DNA from: an uncultured Cellulosilyticum sp. | GTDB lineage: Bacteria > Bacillota > Clostridia > Lachnospirales > Cellulosilyticaceae | Assembly: GCA_934725855.1 (NCBI GenBank) | Contig: CAKVCL010000002.1 | Location: forward strand, 1-64,000 | DNA: 64,000 nt | Reading direction: 5' to 3' | Shown here: positions 18,998 through 27,615 of the stretch, piece after piece | How the letters are laid out: each line of letters begins with the position of its first letter | Position numbering within the stretch: the stretch's first letter is position 1 | Notes under the pieces: model-generated | What the model saw: only the letters and a program-made list of their open reading frames with translations | Databases searched by the model: none | Told to the model about the DNA's origin: nothing | Translations under genes and position numbers: made by a program

Positions 18998-20080
18998 ATG
19001 GACATTGAAAGCTATAATGGAGTAAAAGCGTCTAGTATGCAAGCATTTAGAGATTTTGAAGAGGTTCTTACCTATTCATTAAAAAGTGAAAAAGTAAGAC
19101 AAGATAGGTCAATGTATGAGACCATGCAGGACGAATTCGTTTTGGATGATAAGATGCAAAAGGAATTAGAAATGGGTGAATTTATTTTTCCAGATCTGAA
19201 TGAAAGGCAGATGAATGAACGTATTTTAATACGTAGTGAATCTAAATTTTCAGCAAAGATGCACATACCTGATTCAGCACTATATTTTCATAAACATGAT
19301 TTTGTGGAAATGCTTTATATGTACAAAGGCAGTTGTTTACAATTTATTGAAAATCTGAATACTGCAGTATACTTAAATGAAGGCGATTTATTTTTGTTAA
19401 ATCAAAATGTCATACACGGATTATTACAGCAAGACCAAGAAGCGGTAATGATTAAGGTTATCGTTCCGATAGGGTGGATTCAAAATGAATTTATACAACA
19501 CTTGGATCATCGAAGTGAATTGTATGCTTTTTGGGCAAATGCAAAATCTCAAAAGAATGAAACTTACCACTATCTGCATTATTCAAAGTGCAAGGATAAG
19601 GAAAAAGAATGTATCCAAAATATGATGACGGAGTTTTATCTAAAAGCGCCTTATTATGAAGAAGTCATAAAAAATTATTTACAGCTATTAATGGTGTTTC
19701 TTGAAAGAGAAGATAAGAACTATTTAGTTAGCAAAAAAAAGCAACTCAGTTATTTTGAACTAGGAAGGATGACACAATATATTTATGAGCATAGTCGAAC
19801 CGTGACATTAAGTGAGATGGCAAAAGTTTTTGCATTTAATGCAAGCTACTTAAGTCGTATGCTTCATGAAAATTGCCAAATGAGTTTTCAAGAGTTAGTA
19901 AGGGAAGTACGATTAGAAAAGGCAGCAGTGCTATTAATAACGACTAAAGACTCTGTTGAAAACATAGCACTCCAAGTAGGATATAGTCAAGCAGCACCAA
20001 TCTATAAGGGGATAAAACAAAAGTTTAATATGTCACCAAATGAATATAGAAAGAAGTTTAAAAGAGAAAGAGTAAAATAA
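18998..20080 (+). CDS. AraC-family transcriptional regulator
   Basis: The 360-residue protein has an N-terminal extension (1-80), a cupin-like sensor (about 85-175; FHKHDFVEMLYMYKG is the barrel entry) and a C-terminal double HTH (about 255-355; LSEMAKVFAFNASYLSRMLHE, ending MSPNEYRKKF). AGGGAGG lies nine bases before the ATG. It directly precedes the MATE-phosphotransferase pair, with an attenuator-like element between them, so it may activate that pair. The extension before the cupin is longer than in most relatives. Confidence 0.87.
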   Translation: MDIESYNGVKASSMQAFRDFEEVLTYSLKSEKVRQDRSMYETMQDEFVLDDKMQKELEMGEFIFPDLNERQMNERILIRSESKFSAKMHIPDSALYFHKHDFVEMLYMYKGSCLQFIENLNTAVYLNEGDLFLLNQNVIHGLLQQDQEAVMIKVIVPIGWIQNEFIQHLDHRSELYAFWANAKSQKNETYHYLHYSKCKDKEKECIQNMMTEFYLKAPYYEEVIKNYLQLLMVFLEREDKNYLVSKKKQLSYFELGRMTQYIYEHSRTVTLSEMAKVFAFNASYLSRMLHENCQMSFQELVREVRLEKAAVLLITTKDSVENIALQVGYSQAAPIYKGIKQKFNMSPNEYRKKFKRERVK

Positions 20081-20111
20081 GGATAGACGATATCAAAAAT
20101 GAGGTAATAGA

Positions 20112-20144
20112 ATGAAAGCATGGAGAAAGCTATACTATGGGTAA
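20112..20144 (+). CDS. Ten-codon leader peptide upstream of the MATE gene
   Basis: GAGGT at 20101-20105 is well placed ahead of ATG 20112, which opens a ten-codon ORF (MKAWRKLYYG, stop TAA). The stop codon and the last two codons lie inside the 5' arm of the following terminator hairpin. A ribosome stalled at the end of this ORF would mask that arm. This is the arrangement of known drug-responsive leader peptides in Firmicutes. The function is inferred from layout; expression has not been shown. Confidence 0.5.
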   Translation: MKAWRKLYYG

Positions 20145-20181
20145 GAGGTTCTAAGGACAGGAATATCTTACCCATTTTTAT
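20137..20181 (+). terminator. Terminator or attenuator hairpin before the MATE gene
   Basis: ATGGGTAAGA at 20137-20146 pairs exactly with TCTTACCCAT at 20166-20175 and is followed by TTTTTATT. It lies 57 bases after the AraC stop and just before the AGGAGG of the MATE gene. It may simply end the AraC transcript, but its overlap with the leader ORF fits attenuation. Confidence 0.8.
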
Positions 20182-20196
20182 TAGGAGGCAATCAAA

Positions 20197-21549
20197 ATGC
20201 AAGGAGGAGAAAGGAAAAACAAGTTAGAACAGACATCTGTAGGAAAGCTCATGATTGAATTATGTTTTCAAACAACCTTTTCAATTATGTTATATAATTT
20301 TTATATCATTACAGATACATTTTTTGTTGCAAAAGGGATTGGAAGTGAGGCAAGTGGTGCCATAGGTGTTTTTTCACCTTTTCTTGTTTTGGTCGGAGGG
20401 ATAAGTTCGACTCTAGGAACTGGTGGGGGATCAATTATCTCTAGAAGACTAGGCGAAAACAATACTGAAGATGGAAAAAAAGTGGTTGGATGTATAATGT
20501 GGATTTGGTATGTGTGTGCATTAGTGATCACAATTGCTGGCTTAGTGGGGATTGATCCTTTGCTAAAATTATTGGGTTGTACGACTGAACTTTATCCCTA
20601 TGCTAAAGTATATGGAAAAATAATGATTATTGGTGTTGTTACAACTACTGGATTTTCAGGGATCATGAGAGCAGAAGGAGATAGTACCTATTCTACTTTT
20701 CAGTGGTGTGGTCCAGTGATTGTTAATTTGCTATTTGATCCACTTTTAATCTATACGTTTAAAATGGGTATAGCAGGAGCAGCAGTCGCAACATTGATGG
20801 CACAACTTGTATCTATGGGAAGTAGCATTTATTATTTTTTTATACGAAAACATACACCTTGTAGGGTAACTTTAAAAGATATTAAGTGGGATGGAGAAAT
20901 TGCAAAAGAGATATTTTACATAGGCATTCCTGCTTTTTTAAATAGTTTAGGTGGAAGTTTTACAGGGATAATGGGAAACCAGATTATTGGAAAGGTAGGT
21001 GGGACGATAGCCATCAGTACTTATGCAATTGTTTCACGTTTTATAGGTTTTATAGGCACACCTTTTTCAGGACTTATGCAAGGAATTCAACCTATGTTAG
21101 GTTTTGATTGGGGAAGAAAAAATAAGAAGCGTATAGAAAAAACGATTCATTATGCTGTAAGCTTTAGTTTAATCTATGGTGGTGTGGTAACAGTCATGAG
21201 TTATTTAGGAGCCGAGTGGATCATAAAGATATTTTCCTCAGATCCAAAACTCTTAGGATCAGGGACTAGTGCACTTCGTATCATAGGTTGGAGTCTTGCA
21301 ATTGGAGGCATTATGCCAATAGCCCAAGGGTTTTATCAAGCTTTAGGAAAAGGAAAGATGGTTTTCGTGCTTTCTTTAATGAGCATTTTATGTATTCGTT
21401 TACCACTTATAGGTTTATCAGGTTTTGCAAATAACTTGCAGGTTGTTTGGTTTATTTTTGTACTTATTGATTGGATTATAGCAAGTATGGCATTTTATTT
21501 TTTAAACAAAGGAAGGAAGCAATTTTATGGAGAGTTTAACAAAGAATAA
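20197..21549 (+). CDS. MATE-family efflux transporter
   Basis: The 450-residue membrane protein has about twelve predicted helices in two homologous halves, typical of NorM/DinF-class cation-coupled drug or metabolite exporters. Conserved marks include MIELCFQTTFS in helix 1, GTGGGSIISRRLGE after helix 2 and the LMQGIQPMLGFDWGRKN segment of the second half. AGGAGG lies eight bases before ATG 20197. The last 23 bases overlap the phosphotransferase gene, so the two are translated together. A leader peptide and hairpin upstream suggest inducible expression. The substrate is unknown. Confidence 0.9.
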   Translation: MQGGERKNKLEQTSVGKLMIELCFQTTFSIMLYNFYIITDTFFVAKGIGSEASGAIGVFSPFLVLVGGISSTLGTGGGSIISRRLGENNTEDGKKVVGCIMWIWYVCALVITIAGLVGIDPLLKLLGCTTELYPYAKVYGKIMIIGVVTTTGFSGIMRAEGDSTYSTFQWCGPVIVNLLFDPLLIYTFKMGIAGAAVATLMAQLVSMGSSIYYFFIRKHTPCRVTLKDIKWDGEIAKEIFYIGIPAFLNSLGGSFTGIMGNQIIGKVGGTIAISTYAIVSRFIGFIGTPFSGLMQGIQPMLGFDWGRKNKKRIEKTIHYAVSFSLIYGGVVTVMSYLGAEWIIKIFSSDPKLLGSGTSALRIIGWSLAIGGIMPIAQGFYQALGKGKMVFVLSLMSILCIRLPLIGLSGFANNLQVVWFIFVLIDWIIASMAFYFLNKGRKQFYGEFNKE

Positions 21550-22489
21550 AAAAGATCCAAAAGAGCTTGAAAAAATGGTGGAAAAGTTTTTTGTACCCAA
21601 TACCTTGGTTGATTATGAAGAATTAACAGAAGGGTTCTTTAATGTGGCCTATAAGATTTATCTGAGTGATGGAAAAAAGGTGATACTGAAAATTGCACCA
21701 AGACAAGATATGCGTATTATGTCCTATGAAAAAGGGATCATGCATAGTGAAATTGAGGCAATGAAAACAGTAGCTCGTTATGAGGAAATTCATGCGCCAC
21801 AGTTATTAGGAGATGATGAGACTTGTACACTCATTAATGCACCTTATTTCTTTATGGAAGTATTGGAGGGCAATAGCTTAAGTACCATTAAGGACAAATT
21901 ATCAGAAGAACAATTGCAAGCGATTTATTTTGAAGTGGGTCAGATCATCCATAAGGTTAATGAGATACAATGTCCATGTTTTGGTTATCCTGGACAAAAA
22001 GCATTTCAAGGCGAAAAATGGTTTCCTATTTTTCAAAAAATGTTAGAGCAAGGTATTCAAGATGCAGAAACAGGTCGTGTAGATCTAAAAATTTCTGTTG
22101 ATGAATTGCGCCAGTTTTTGCAACGAGACCGTTCTATTTTTGATGAGGTAACCATTCCTAAACTAGTTCATTGGGATTGCTGGGATGGCAATATTTTTGT
22201 TAAAGATGGAAAAGTAACAGGCATTATTGATTGGGAGCGCTGTTTATGGGCTGACCCACTCATGGAAGCAAATTTTAGAACATATGATGACAACCAGTGG
22301 TTTAAGAAAGGATACGGCAAAGAAGAGCTTAGTGAAAAAGAATATTTAAGAGCTTTATGGTACGATATTTATGCTTTAATATTAATGTCACTAGAATGTG
22401 AATATCGCCAGTACCCAGATATGGGAATGTATGATTGGGCCAGTGGTCTTTTAGTAAAACAATTTGAAAAGCTAAGAGCTGCAATATAG
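21527..22489 (+). CDS. APH/choline kinase-like phosphotransferase
   Basis: The 320-residue kinase-fold protein has an N-terminal glycine-poor lobe (GFFNVAYKIYL, VILKIAP with the ATP-binding Lys) and the catalytic loop HWDCWDGNIFV followed by the metal-binding Asp in GIIDWERC. These are the Brenner motif and DxD-like site of aminoglycoside phosphotransferases and related small-molecule kinases. Coupling to a MATE pump suggests a detoxification pair: modify the compound, then export it or its product. Substrate identity cannot be read from the sequence; many homologues are not antibiotic kinases. Confidence 0.82.
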   Translation: MESLTKNKKDPKELEKMVEKFFVPNTLVDYEELTEGFFNVAYKIYLSDGKKVILKIAPRQDMRIMSYEKGIMHSEIEAMKTVARYEEIHAPQLLGDDETCTLINAPYFFMEVLEGNSLSTIKDKLSEEQLQAIYFEVGQIIHKVNEIQCPCFGYPGQKAFQGEKWFPIFQKMLEQGIQDAETGRVDLKISVDELRQFLQRDRSIFDEVTIPKLVHWDCWDGNIFVKDGKVTGIIDWERCLWADPLMEANFRTYDDNQWFKKGYGKEELSEKEYLRALWYDIYALILMSLECEYRQYPDMGMYDWASGLLVKQFEKLRAAI

Positions 22490-22524
22490 GAAGAAAATAG
22501 TTATAGTTCATTTTAGAGATAAGA

Positions 22525-22569
22525 AAAAGAAGCTATGAAGAATGGGGATCATTTTTCATAGCTTCTTTT
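22525..22569 (+). terminator. Terminator of the MATE-phosphotransferase unit
   Basis: AAAAGAAGCTATGA pairs with TCATAGCTTCTTTT across a loop of about 15 bases. The 327 bases from here to the bioB remnant hold only the BirA box and promoter described below; I see no other gene. Confidence 0.88.
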
Positions 22570-22760
22570 GGGTATTTGATTAGCTCATAAGCTGCACTTC
22601 GGATACGAGGATGGCAGTAATACAATGCTAAAAACGATATAGCAAAATGAAAAGTGGACTAAGAAAAATTAGTACAGGAAATTAAATGTAATCATAAGAA
22701 TATAAAAAACTGTTGTGATGGAATGTCGATGACTGTTCTTCTGTCACAGGAGTCCTTTTA

Positions 22761-22814
22761 ATTGTTAACTGTGAAAAAAAATAGGTTGACAATACAAAAG
22801 AAAAATGATTAAAT
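22761..22814 (+). promoter_or_regulatory. BirA (biotin repressor) operator with overlapping promoter
   Basis: ATTGTTAAC at 22761-22769 and GTTGACAAT at 22785-22793 form the interrupted palindrome recognised by BirA in Firmicutes (spacer of 15 bases). The right half-site contains a consensus -35, TTGACA (22786-22791), and 17 bases later TTAAAT (22809-22814) fits a -10. Biotin-loaded BirA would therefore block this promoter, which drives the bioB remnant and bioY. Confidence 0.85.
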
Positions 22815-22896
22815 ACAAACAAGTAATGATATTCATAAAAAAGTAACCTATAAGTCAAGCCAAATTTTAGACCAATAAGAAAAGGACGGATCGAGG

Positions 22897-23093
22897 ATGC
22901 AAGCATTAAAAATAGCAGATGAAATTATTGCAAGTAGACGTTTAAAAAGAGAGGCATTAAAAAAATTAAAAGATGCAGGCGGTTATTTGAATCTGGTGTC
23001 AATGCGACGATTACAGGAGATATGCTGACAACCGTAGGGAATAATACAGCTGAGGATCGGGCAATGCTTAAAGAAATGAGATTTGAACTTTAA
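22897..23093 (+). pseudogene. bioB: Internally deleted biotin synthase (bioB) remnant
   Basis: GAGG and ATG 22897 start a bioB-like N-terminus (KIADEIIASRRLKREA). After about 30 codons it runs out of frame into a typical BioB C-terminus, FESGVNATITGDMLTTVGNNTAEDR, ending at TAA 23093. The radical SAM CxxxCxxC core and [2Fe-2S] ligands, about 230-250 residues, are missing. The BirA-controlled promoter upstream is intact and now serves the transporter gene bioY. The strain has probably lost biotin synthesis at this locus and relies on uptake, unless another bioB exists elsewhere. Confidence 0.8.
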
Positions 23094-23140
23094 TCATAAA
23101 ACAAATTGATATTTTGCAGAGAGTATAAGGAGAAGAAGAT

Positions 23141-23725
23141 ATGCGTACATATGAAGTAAGTAACAATAATGAAGTATCCAAGAATAATAAATTATCCATT
23201 AGTACAATGGTGGTTATTGGTGTGATGACCGCTATTACTTGTATATTAGCACCATTATCTTTACCTATAGGACCAGTTCCTATTTCACTGACTAATTTAG
23301 CCATTTACTTTACCCTTTATCTATTGGGGATGAAAAAAGGAACCTGTAGTTATTGCATTTATTTACTAATTGGGCTGATTGGGGTTCCTGTTTTTTCAGG
23401 TTTTTCAAGCGGACCAGCTAAGTTATTTGGACCTACAGGGGGGTATCTAATAGGATTTATTTTAATGGCTATGATAGCAGGCGTTTTTATTGAAAGGTTT
23501 ATTGAAAAATGGTATTTATGCTTAGTGGGTATGCTTTTAGGAACTATCGCTTGCTACGCGCTTGGAACACTTTGGCTGGCTTATCAGATGAGTTTAACGA
23601 TGAAGGCGGCTTTATGGGCAGGAGTCATTCCGTTTATTCCAGGTGATTTGATTAAGATGTTATTAGCTATGATGATTGGTCCACAGATTAGAAAAAGATT
23701 AATAAAAGCAGGAATTTATCGTTAA
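23141..23725 (+). CDS. bioY: Biotin transporter BioY (ECF substrate-binding subunit)
   Basis: The 194-residue membrane protein has six predicted helices and the BioY signature block: ITCILAPLSLPIGPVPISLTNLAIY near the N-terminus and GPTGGYLIGFILMA in the middle, which forms the biotin pocket. It captures biotin and works with a shared ECF energizing module (EcfA, EcfA', EcfT), which is not encoded in this window. AAGGAGAAG precedes ATG 23141. The BirA operator upstream makes biotin repression very likely. Confidence 0.93.
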   Translation: MRTYEVSNNNEVSKNNKLSISTMVVIGVMTAITCILAPLSLPIGPVPISLTNLAIYFTLYLLGMKKGTCSYCIYLLIGLIGVPVFSGFSSGPAKLFGPTGGYLIGFILMAMIAGVFIERFIEKWYLCLVGMLLGTIACYALGTLWLAYQMSLTMKAALWAGVIPFIPGDLIKMLLAMMIGPQIRKRLIKAGIYR

Positions 23726-23757
23726 AAGATGATTCATTATTAAAAAAATAAAACCTT

Positions 23758-23797
23758 AAAAATCGTGTGTGAAATTATTATTCATACACGATTTTTT
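23758..23797 (+). terminator. Terminator of bioY
   Basis: AAAAATCGTGTGTG pairs with CATACACGATTTTTT (one G-T pair), loop of about 11 bases. The roughly 310 bases from here to the acyltransferase start are AT-rich and show no gene or clear motif. Confidence 0.87.
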
Positions 23798-24108
23798 GGT
23801 GCGAGGATTAAAAAAATAGCTAGAATATCAGAAAAAATTTTAGATAAGAAAATGAATGAGTATGGATCAAATAGGTATTGTGTATAAGAAATTCATAATA
23901 GATTGTAAAAAATATATAAATAATTTTTACTAATCTGCATATTTATTGAAATAAATAAGTGGGTGCACTAAAATAATGATGAAAAAAGTTTATTTTTTAG
24001 TAATGATAAAGGGGGAGAAGAAAGTAGCATGAAATAGACAAACAGGAAAGTAGTTAATCTGATAAAGCACTGAAAGAGTAAAAAATAGTAAATGAGAGGT
24101 TGAAGCGT

Positions 24109-25302
24109 GTGGATAATATAATTTATTTATCTTATATTTTAATGATTGTGATTTTGTTTTGGGGAGCAAAATTCTATGGAAAAGGAACCTGGAATGAGGA
24201 ATGTTTAGCACTTACTCAATTTAAAGCCATTCAAGGGTTTTCAGCTATTTGCATTATGCTGCATCATATTGGGCAGAAAACTTGTGCACCATGGCATCGC
24301 CCTAGTGTGATTGTTCATGGATTAGATGGTTTTGAACCAATTGGCTATTATTTTGTAGGTATTTTCTTGCTTTGTTCAGGATATGGACTAGTTATAAGTT
24401 ATAGAAAAAAAGCCAATTACTTAAATGGATTTTTTGGAAAGCGTATTTTACCAGTTATCGTAGCTTTTTATTCAACAGGCTTTATTTTCCTCGTTGCACG
24501 TTTATTAATGGGGGAAAAAATGAGTGTGGGGCAACTTATTATTTATATAACAGGGCTTCAATTGTGTAATCCAAATACTTGGTATGTGATTGCAATGCCA
24601 ATGTTTTATGTAGGATTTTATCTTTGTTTTAAGTTCTTTAAAAAGGAAAAGACTGCAGTTTGGATGACTTGCTTGTGGATCTTCTTATATACCTTATTAG
24701 GAACCTTCATTGACCATAACAATTGGTGGTTTAGAGGAGAATGGTGGTATAATTCAGCACATTTCTTTAGCATTGGTGTGTTGCTAGCTTATTATGAACA
24801 GCCTATTATGAAAAATATTAAAAAACATTATGTGCTGTATATGATATTAGCCTTTATATTAATACCTATACTATATGTTTGGTCAGAACGGGCACAAGTC
24901 ATTTTTTCTTATTATGGAGAAAATTTCAATGCTAATTTTAAAGTGCTGCGTAGATGGGCATGCTTAATTGCTCAAATAGGGGCTTCATGTGCTTTTGTAT
25001 TCTTTGTCTTTATGATGGGAATGAAGGTCAAATTTGGTAATAAAGTATTAAACTTTATGGGGAGTATCACATTAGAATTTTATTTGATTCATGGTCTTTT
25101 TGTTGAGTTATTTGGCTATTGCTTTATTGATGAGATAAGACCAAGTCTTTACTATATAAGAAATGTGTCACTAATGGTATTGGCTGTTTTAATTCCTTCT
25201 ATCCCATCAGCACTTCTATTAAAGAAATTCCACAAGTGGTTAGTAGGCGTATTAACACATAAGAACAATAAAAAAGAAAAGGGAATCCAAGTGGTTAACT
25301 AA
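24109..25302 (+). CDS. Acyltransferase-3 family membrane protein
   Basis: The 397-residue protein has about ten hydrophobic helices. The family motif with catalytic-type His is in FSAICIMLHHIGQKT (about residue 45-59), after FKAIQ, and helix blocks such as IGYYFVGIFLLCSGYG follow. Members O-acylate sugars, peptidoglycan or antibiotics, using acyl-CoA from the cytoplasm. GTG 24109 is chosen because GAGAGG lies about ten bases upstream; the TTG at 24100 is too close to that site. The gene stands alone, so its acceptor is unknown. Confidence 0.82.
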   Translation: MDNIIYLSYILMIVILFWGAKFYGKGTWNEECLALTQFKAIQGFSAICIMLHHIGQKTCAPWHRPSVIVHGLDGFEPIGYYFVGIFLLCSGYGLVISYRKKANYLNGFFGKRILPVIVAFYSTGFIFLVARLLMGEKMSVGQLIIYITGLQLCNPNTWYVIAMPMFYVGFYLCFKFFKKEKTAVWMTCLWIFLYTLLGTFIDHNNWWFRGEWWYNSAHFFSIGVLLAYYEQPIMKNIKKHYVLYMILAFILIPILYVWSERAQVIFSYYGENFNANFKVLRRWACLIAQIGASCAFVFFVFMMGMKVKFGNKVLNFMGSITLEFYLIHGLFVELFGYCFIDEIRPSLYYIRNVSLMVLAVLIPSIPSALLLKKFHKWLVGVLTHKNNKKEKGIQVVN

Positions 25303-25383
25303 AAATATTATTAACCCGCAATAATTATTAAAACATTCTTCCACCATTTTGTTATCATGCTTAATGGAAAGGAGGGAACACAA

Positions 25384-26238
25384 ATGGGTGATCAATCAAT
25401 TATCAGCATAGAGGCAGTTATTGACTATATCGAAAGTCATCTTGACGGCAAACTGGAATTAGAAACGGTTGCAGAGGCTGTTCATTATTCAAAGTATCAC
25501 TTACACCGATTGTTTACCGAAAACATAGGAATGACAATTCATGATTATGTGCAACGCCGCCAGCTTACAGAAGGGGCAAAGCTACTGATCTTTTCTGATA
25601 AGCCTATTATCGAAATTGCATTTATCTGCGGATATGAGAGCCAGCAGTCGTTTTCATTAGCTTTTAAGGCTATGTATAAATCGCCACCTGCGGAGTATCG
25701 TGAAAAACGGAATTTTTATCCTTTACAATTACGCTTTACTTTACATAGAAAAACGGCAGCTATGAAATTTACAACGCAGGATATTTGCTTAGCAAAAAAG
25801 GAAGATATTTCTGATTGGATGAACTTAATGCGGCTTGCTATTGATGGGTATCCCGTGATGGATGAAGTAGATTACTTAGCCAAACTGGAAGAAAGTATTG
25901 CCGAGAAGCGTGCGCTTGTGCTAAGAGATAAAAAAATTCTAATTGGAGCGATGGCTTTTACTTATTCGATGGGCAGTATTGAGTTTCTAGGGGTACATCC
26001 ACAATATCGTAATTGTGGACTTCAAAAGTTATTTTTGGATGCTTTGTTGGAAACATATCTGCCGGGGCAGAAAATTAGTACAACAACTTATCGAGAACAG
26101 GATAAAGCAGATATAGGGCATCGGGATATGCTGTTACAACTTGGTTTTGCTGAAAAAGAATTGCTTACAGAATTTGGCTATCCTACGCAACGCTTTGTGC
26201 TTCCTCCTAAAAAACAGGAGGATATAAAACATGGATGA
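25384..26238 (+). CDS. AraC-type regulator fused to a GNAT acetyltransferase domain
   Basis: The 284-residue protein has an N-terminal AraC double HTH (residues 1-105; VAEAVHYSKYHLHRLFTE and IIEIAFICGYESQQSFSLAFK, ending PPAEYREKR) and a C-terminal GNAT fold (about 125-275) with the acetyl-CoA motif VHPQYRNCGLQKLFLDALLE. Such fusions occur beside efflux genes, and the GNAT part may act as a ligand sensor or as a true enzyme. GGAGGG lies eight bases before ATG 25384. It overlaps the following MFS gene by eight bases. The DNA of this two-gene block looks richer in G+C than its neighbours, suggesting acquisition. Confidence 0.85.
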   Translation: MGDQSIISIEAVIDYIESHLDGKLELETVAEAVHYSKYHLHRLFTENIGMTIHDYVQRRQLTEGAKLLIFSDKPIIEIAFICGYESQQSFSLAFKAMYKSPPAEYREKRNFYPLQLRFTLHRKTAAMKFTTQDICLAKKEDISDWMNLMRLAIDGYPVMDEVDYLAKLEESIAEKRALVLRDKKILIGAMAFTYSMGSIEFLGVHPQYRNCGLQKLFLDALLETYLPGQKISTTTYREQDKADIGHRDMLLQLGFAEKELLTEFGYPTQRFVLPPKKQEDIKHG

Positions 26239-27442
26239 CACGCAACGAACCGACTGGCAGAAAAGAATACTTCTTTTTTTAACCAGTCAATGTATTACAC
26301 TCTTTGGCTCTACACTTGTTCAGATGGCGCTTGTTTGGTATGCAACCATGCAAACATCTAGCGGCGTATGGGTGGCTGCTTTTACAGTCTGCTCCTATTT
26401 GCCACAATTTCTCATTTCATTTTTAGGCGGTGTATGGGCAGACCGATACCATAGGAAAAAATTGATTATAGGTGCGGATGTCCTTATTGCATGTGTTACT
26501 TTCATAATGGTATTGGCAATTCCATATATCTCATCGGAGCCTGCTTTGCTTGGTGGTCTGCTTGTTATGTCAGTTATTCGATCTTTAGGAGCAGGAATAC
26601 AAACTCCAGCGGTTAATGCTGTTATTCCACAACTTGTTCCGGAAGATCAGCTTATGAGGTGCAATGGGATTAACGCAACAATGCAGTCCATTGTTAATTT
26701 TGCAGCTCCAGCGGCGGCAGGCGCCGTTTTTGCAATTAGTACATTGAGAACGATGCTTATGATAGACATTATAACGGCGATCGTGGGGAATGGTCTATTG
26801 TTTTGCTTAGCACTTCCTAAGCAGAATACTCTTGTTGAAAAGGCCAGTGTCTTTTCCGACATGAAAATTGGTGTTAACTACGTTTTTTCAAACAGGCTAA
26901 TTGGAAAGCTTTTAATCATCTATGGACTGTTTACCTTTTTTTGTGTCCCAGCAGGCTATCTTGCAGGACTTCTTGTACGGCGTGTATTTGGTGAGACTTA
27001 CTGGTATCTTACTGCAGTAGAAGTAGTTGGGTTTGTAGGTATGATGGTAGGCGGAGTTGTTATGAGCACATGGGGAGGTTTTAAGCACAGAGGAAAAACT
27101 TTAGCAGCAGGGCTTTGGGCATTTGGTTCATTTGCAATCGGGATGGGGTTTTCAAAGAATTTTATTCTTTATCTTAGTCTGATGCTGTTTTACGGAGTAG
27201 CATTGACAATGGTACAAACAGCAATTACCACTATGTTGCAAGAGAAAACAGACACATCTATGCAAGGACGTGTATTTGGATTACTCGGTACAATGTACTC
27301 CGGATTTTTACCAATTGGTATGGCAATATTCGGCCCATTGGCCGATATTCTTCCTTTGCAGTGGATTATGATTGGATCGGGTATAGCCCTTATTGTAATT
27401 GCAGGTATAACTTATTCTAATCGGGAACTTAAAGCAATCTAA
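26231..27442 (+). CDS. MFS efflux transporter (MFS_3 / MefA-like group)
   Basis: The 403-residue protein has twelve predicted helices. The opening (FLTSQCITLFGSTLVQMALVW) and the loop 2-3 motif GGVWADRYHRKKL are typical of the MFS_3 exporters that include macrolide efflux proteins. A second conserved stretch, SMQGRVFGLLGTMYSG, lies in the C-terminal half. It is translationally coupled to the AraC-GNAT gene, which probably senses the exported compound. GC-rich codons such as GCG GCG GCA GGC GCC are frequent here and rare elsewhere in the window. Substrate unknown. Confidence 0.85.
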   Translation: MDDTQRTDWQKRILLFLTSQCITLFGSTLVQMALVWYATMQTSSGVWVAAFTVCSYLPQFLISFLGGVWADRYHRKKLIIGADVLIACVTFIMVLAIPYISSEPALLGGLLVMSVIRSLGAGIQTPAVNAVIPQLVPEDQLMRCNGINATMQSIVNFAAPAAAGAVFAISTLRTMLMIDIITAIVGNGLLFCLALPKQNTLVEKASVFSDMKIGVNYVFSNRLIGKLLIIYGLFTFFCVPAGYLAGLLVRRVFGETYWYLTAVEVVGFVGMMVGGVVMSTWGGFKHRGKTLAAGLWAFGSFAIGMGFSKNFILYLSLMLFYGVALTMVQTAITTMLQEKTDTSMQGRVFGLLGTMYSGFLPIGMAIFGPLADILPLQWIMIGSGIALIVIAGITYSNRELKAI

Positions 27443-27615
27443 AAAAGTAGGCGATGATAACAATTGCGCTAGTAACCAATAAAATTCAAATTTGTATAGA
27501 ATTCTGCATGGCTAGTATACGAGTAATCTTTTATAATGAATATGGCGTAAGTAGGCTAAGTGAAGCAAGCTGGCTATATACGCACGTAGACAATTAGAAA
27601 AAGATAGGGGATATT

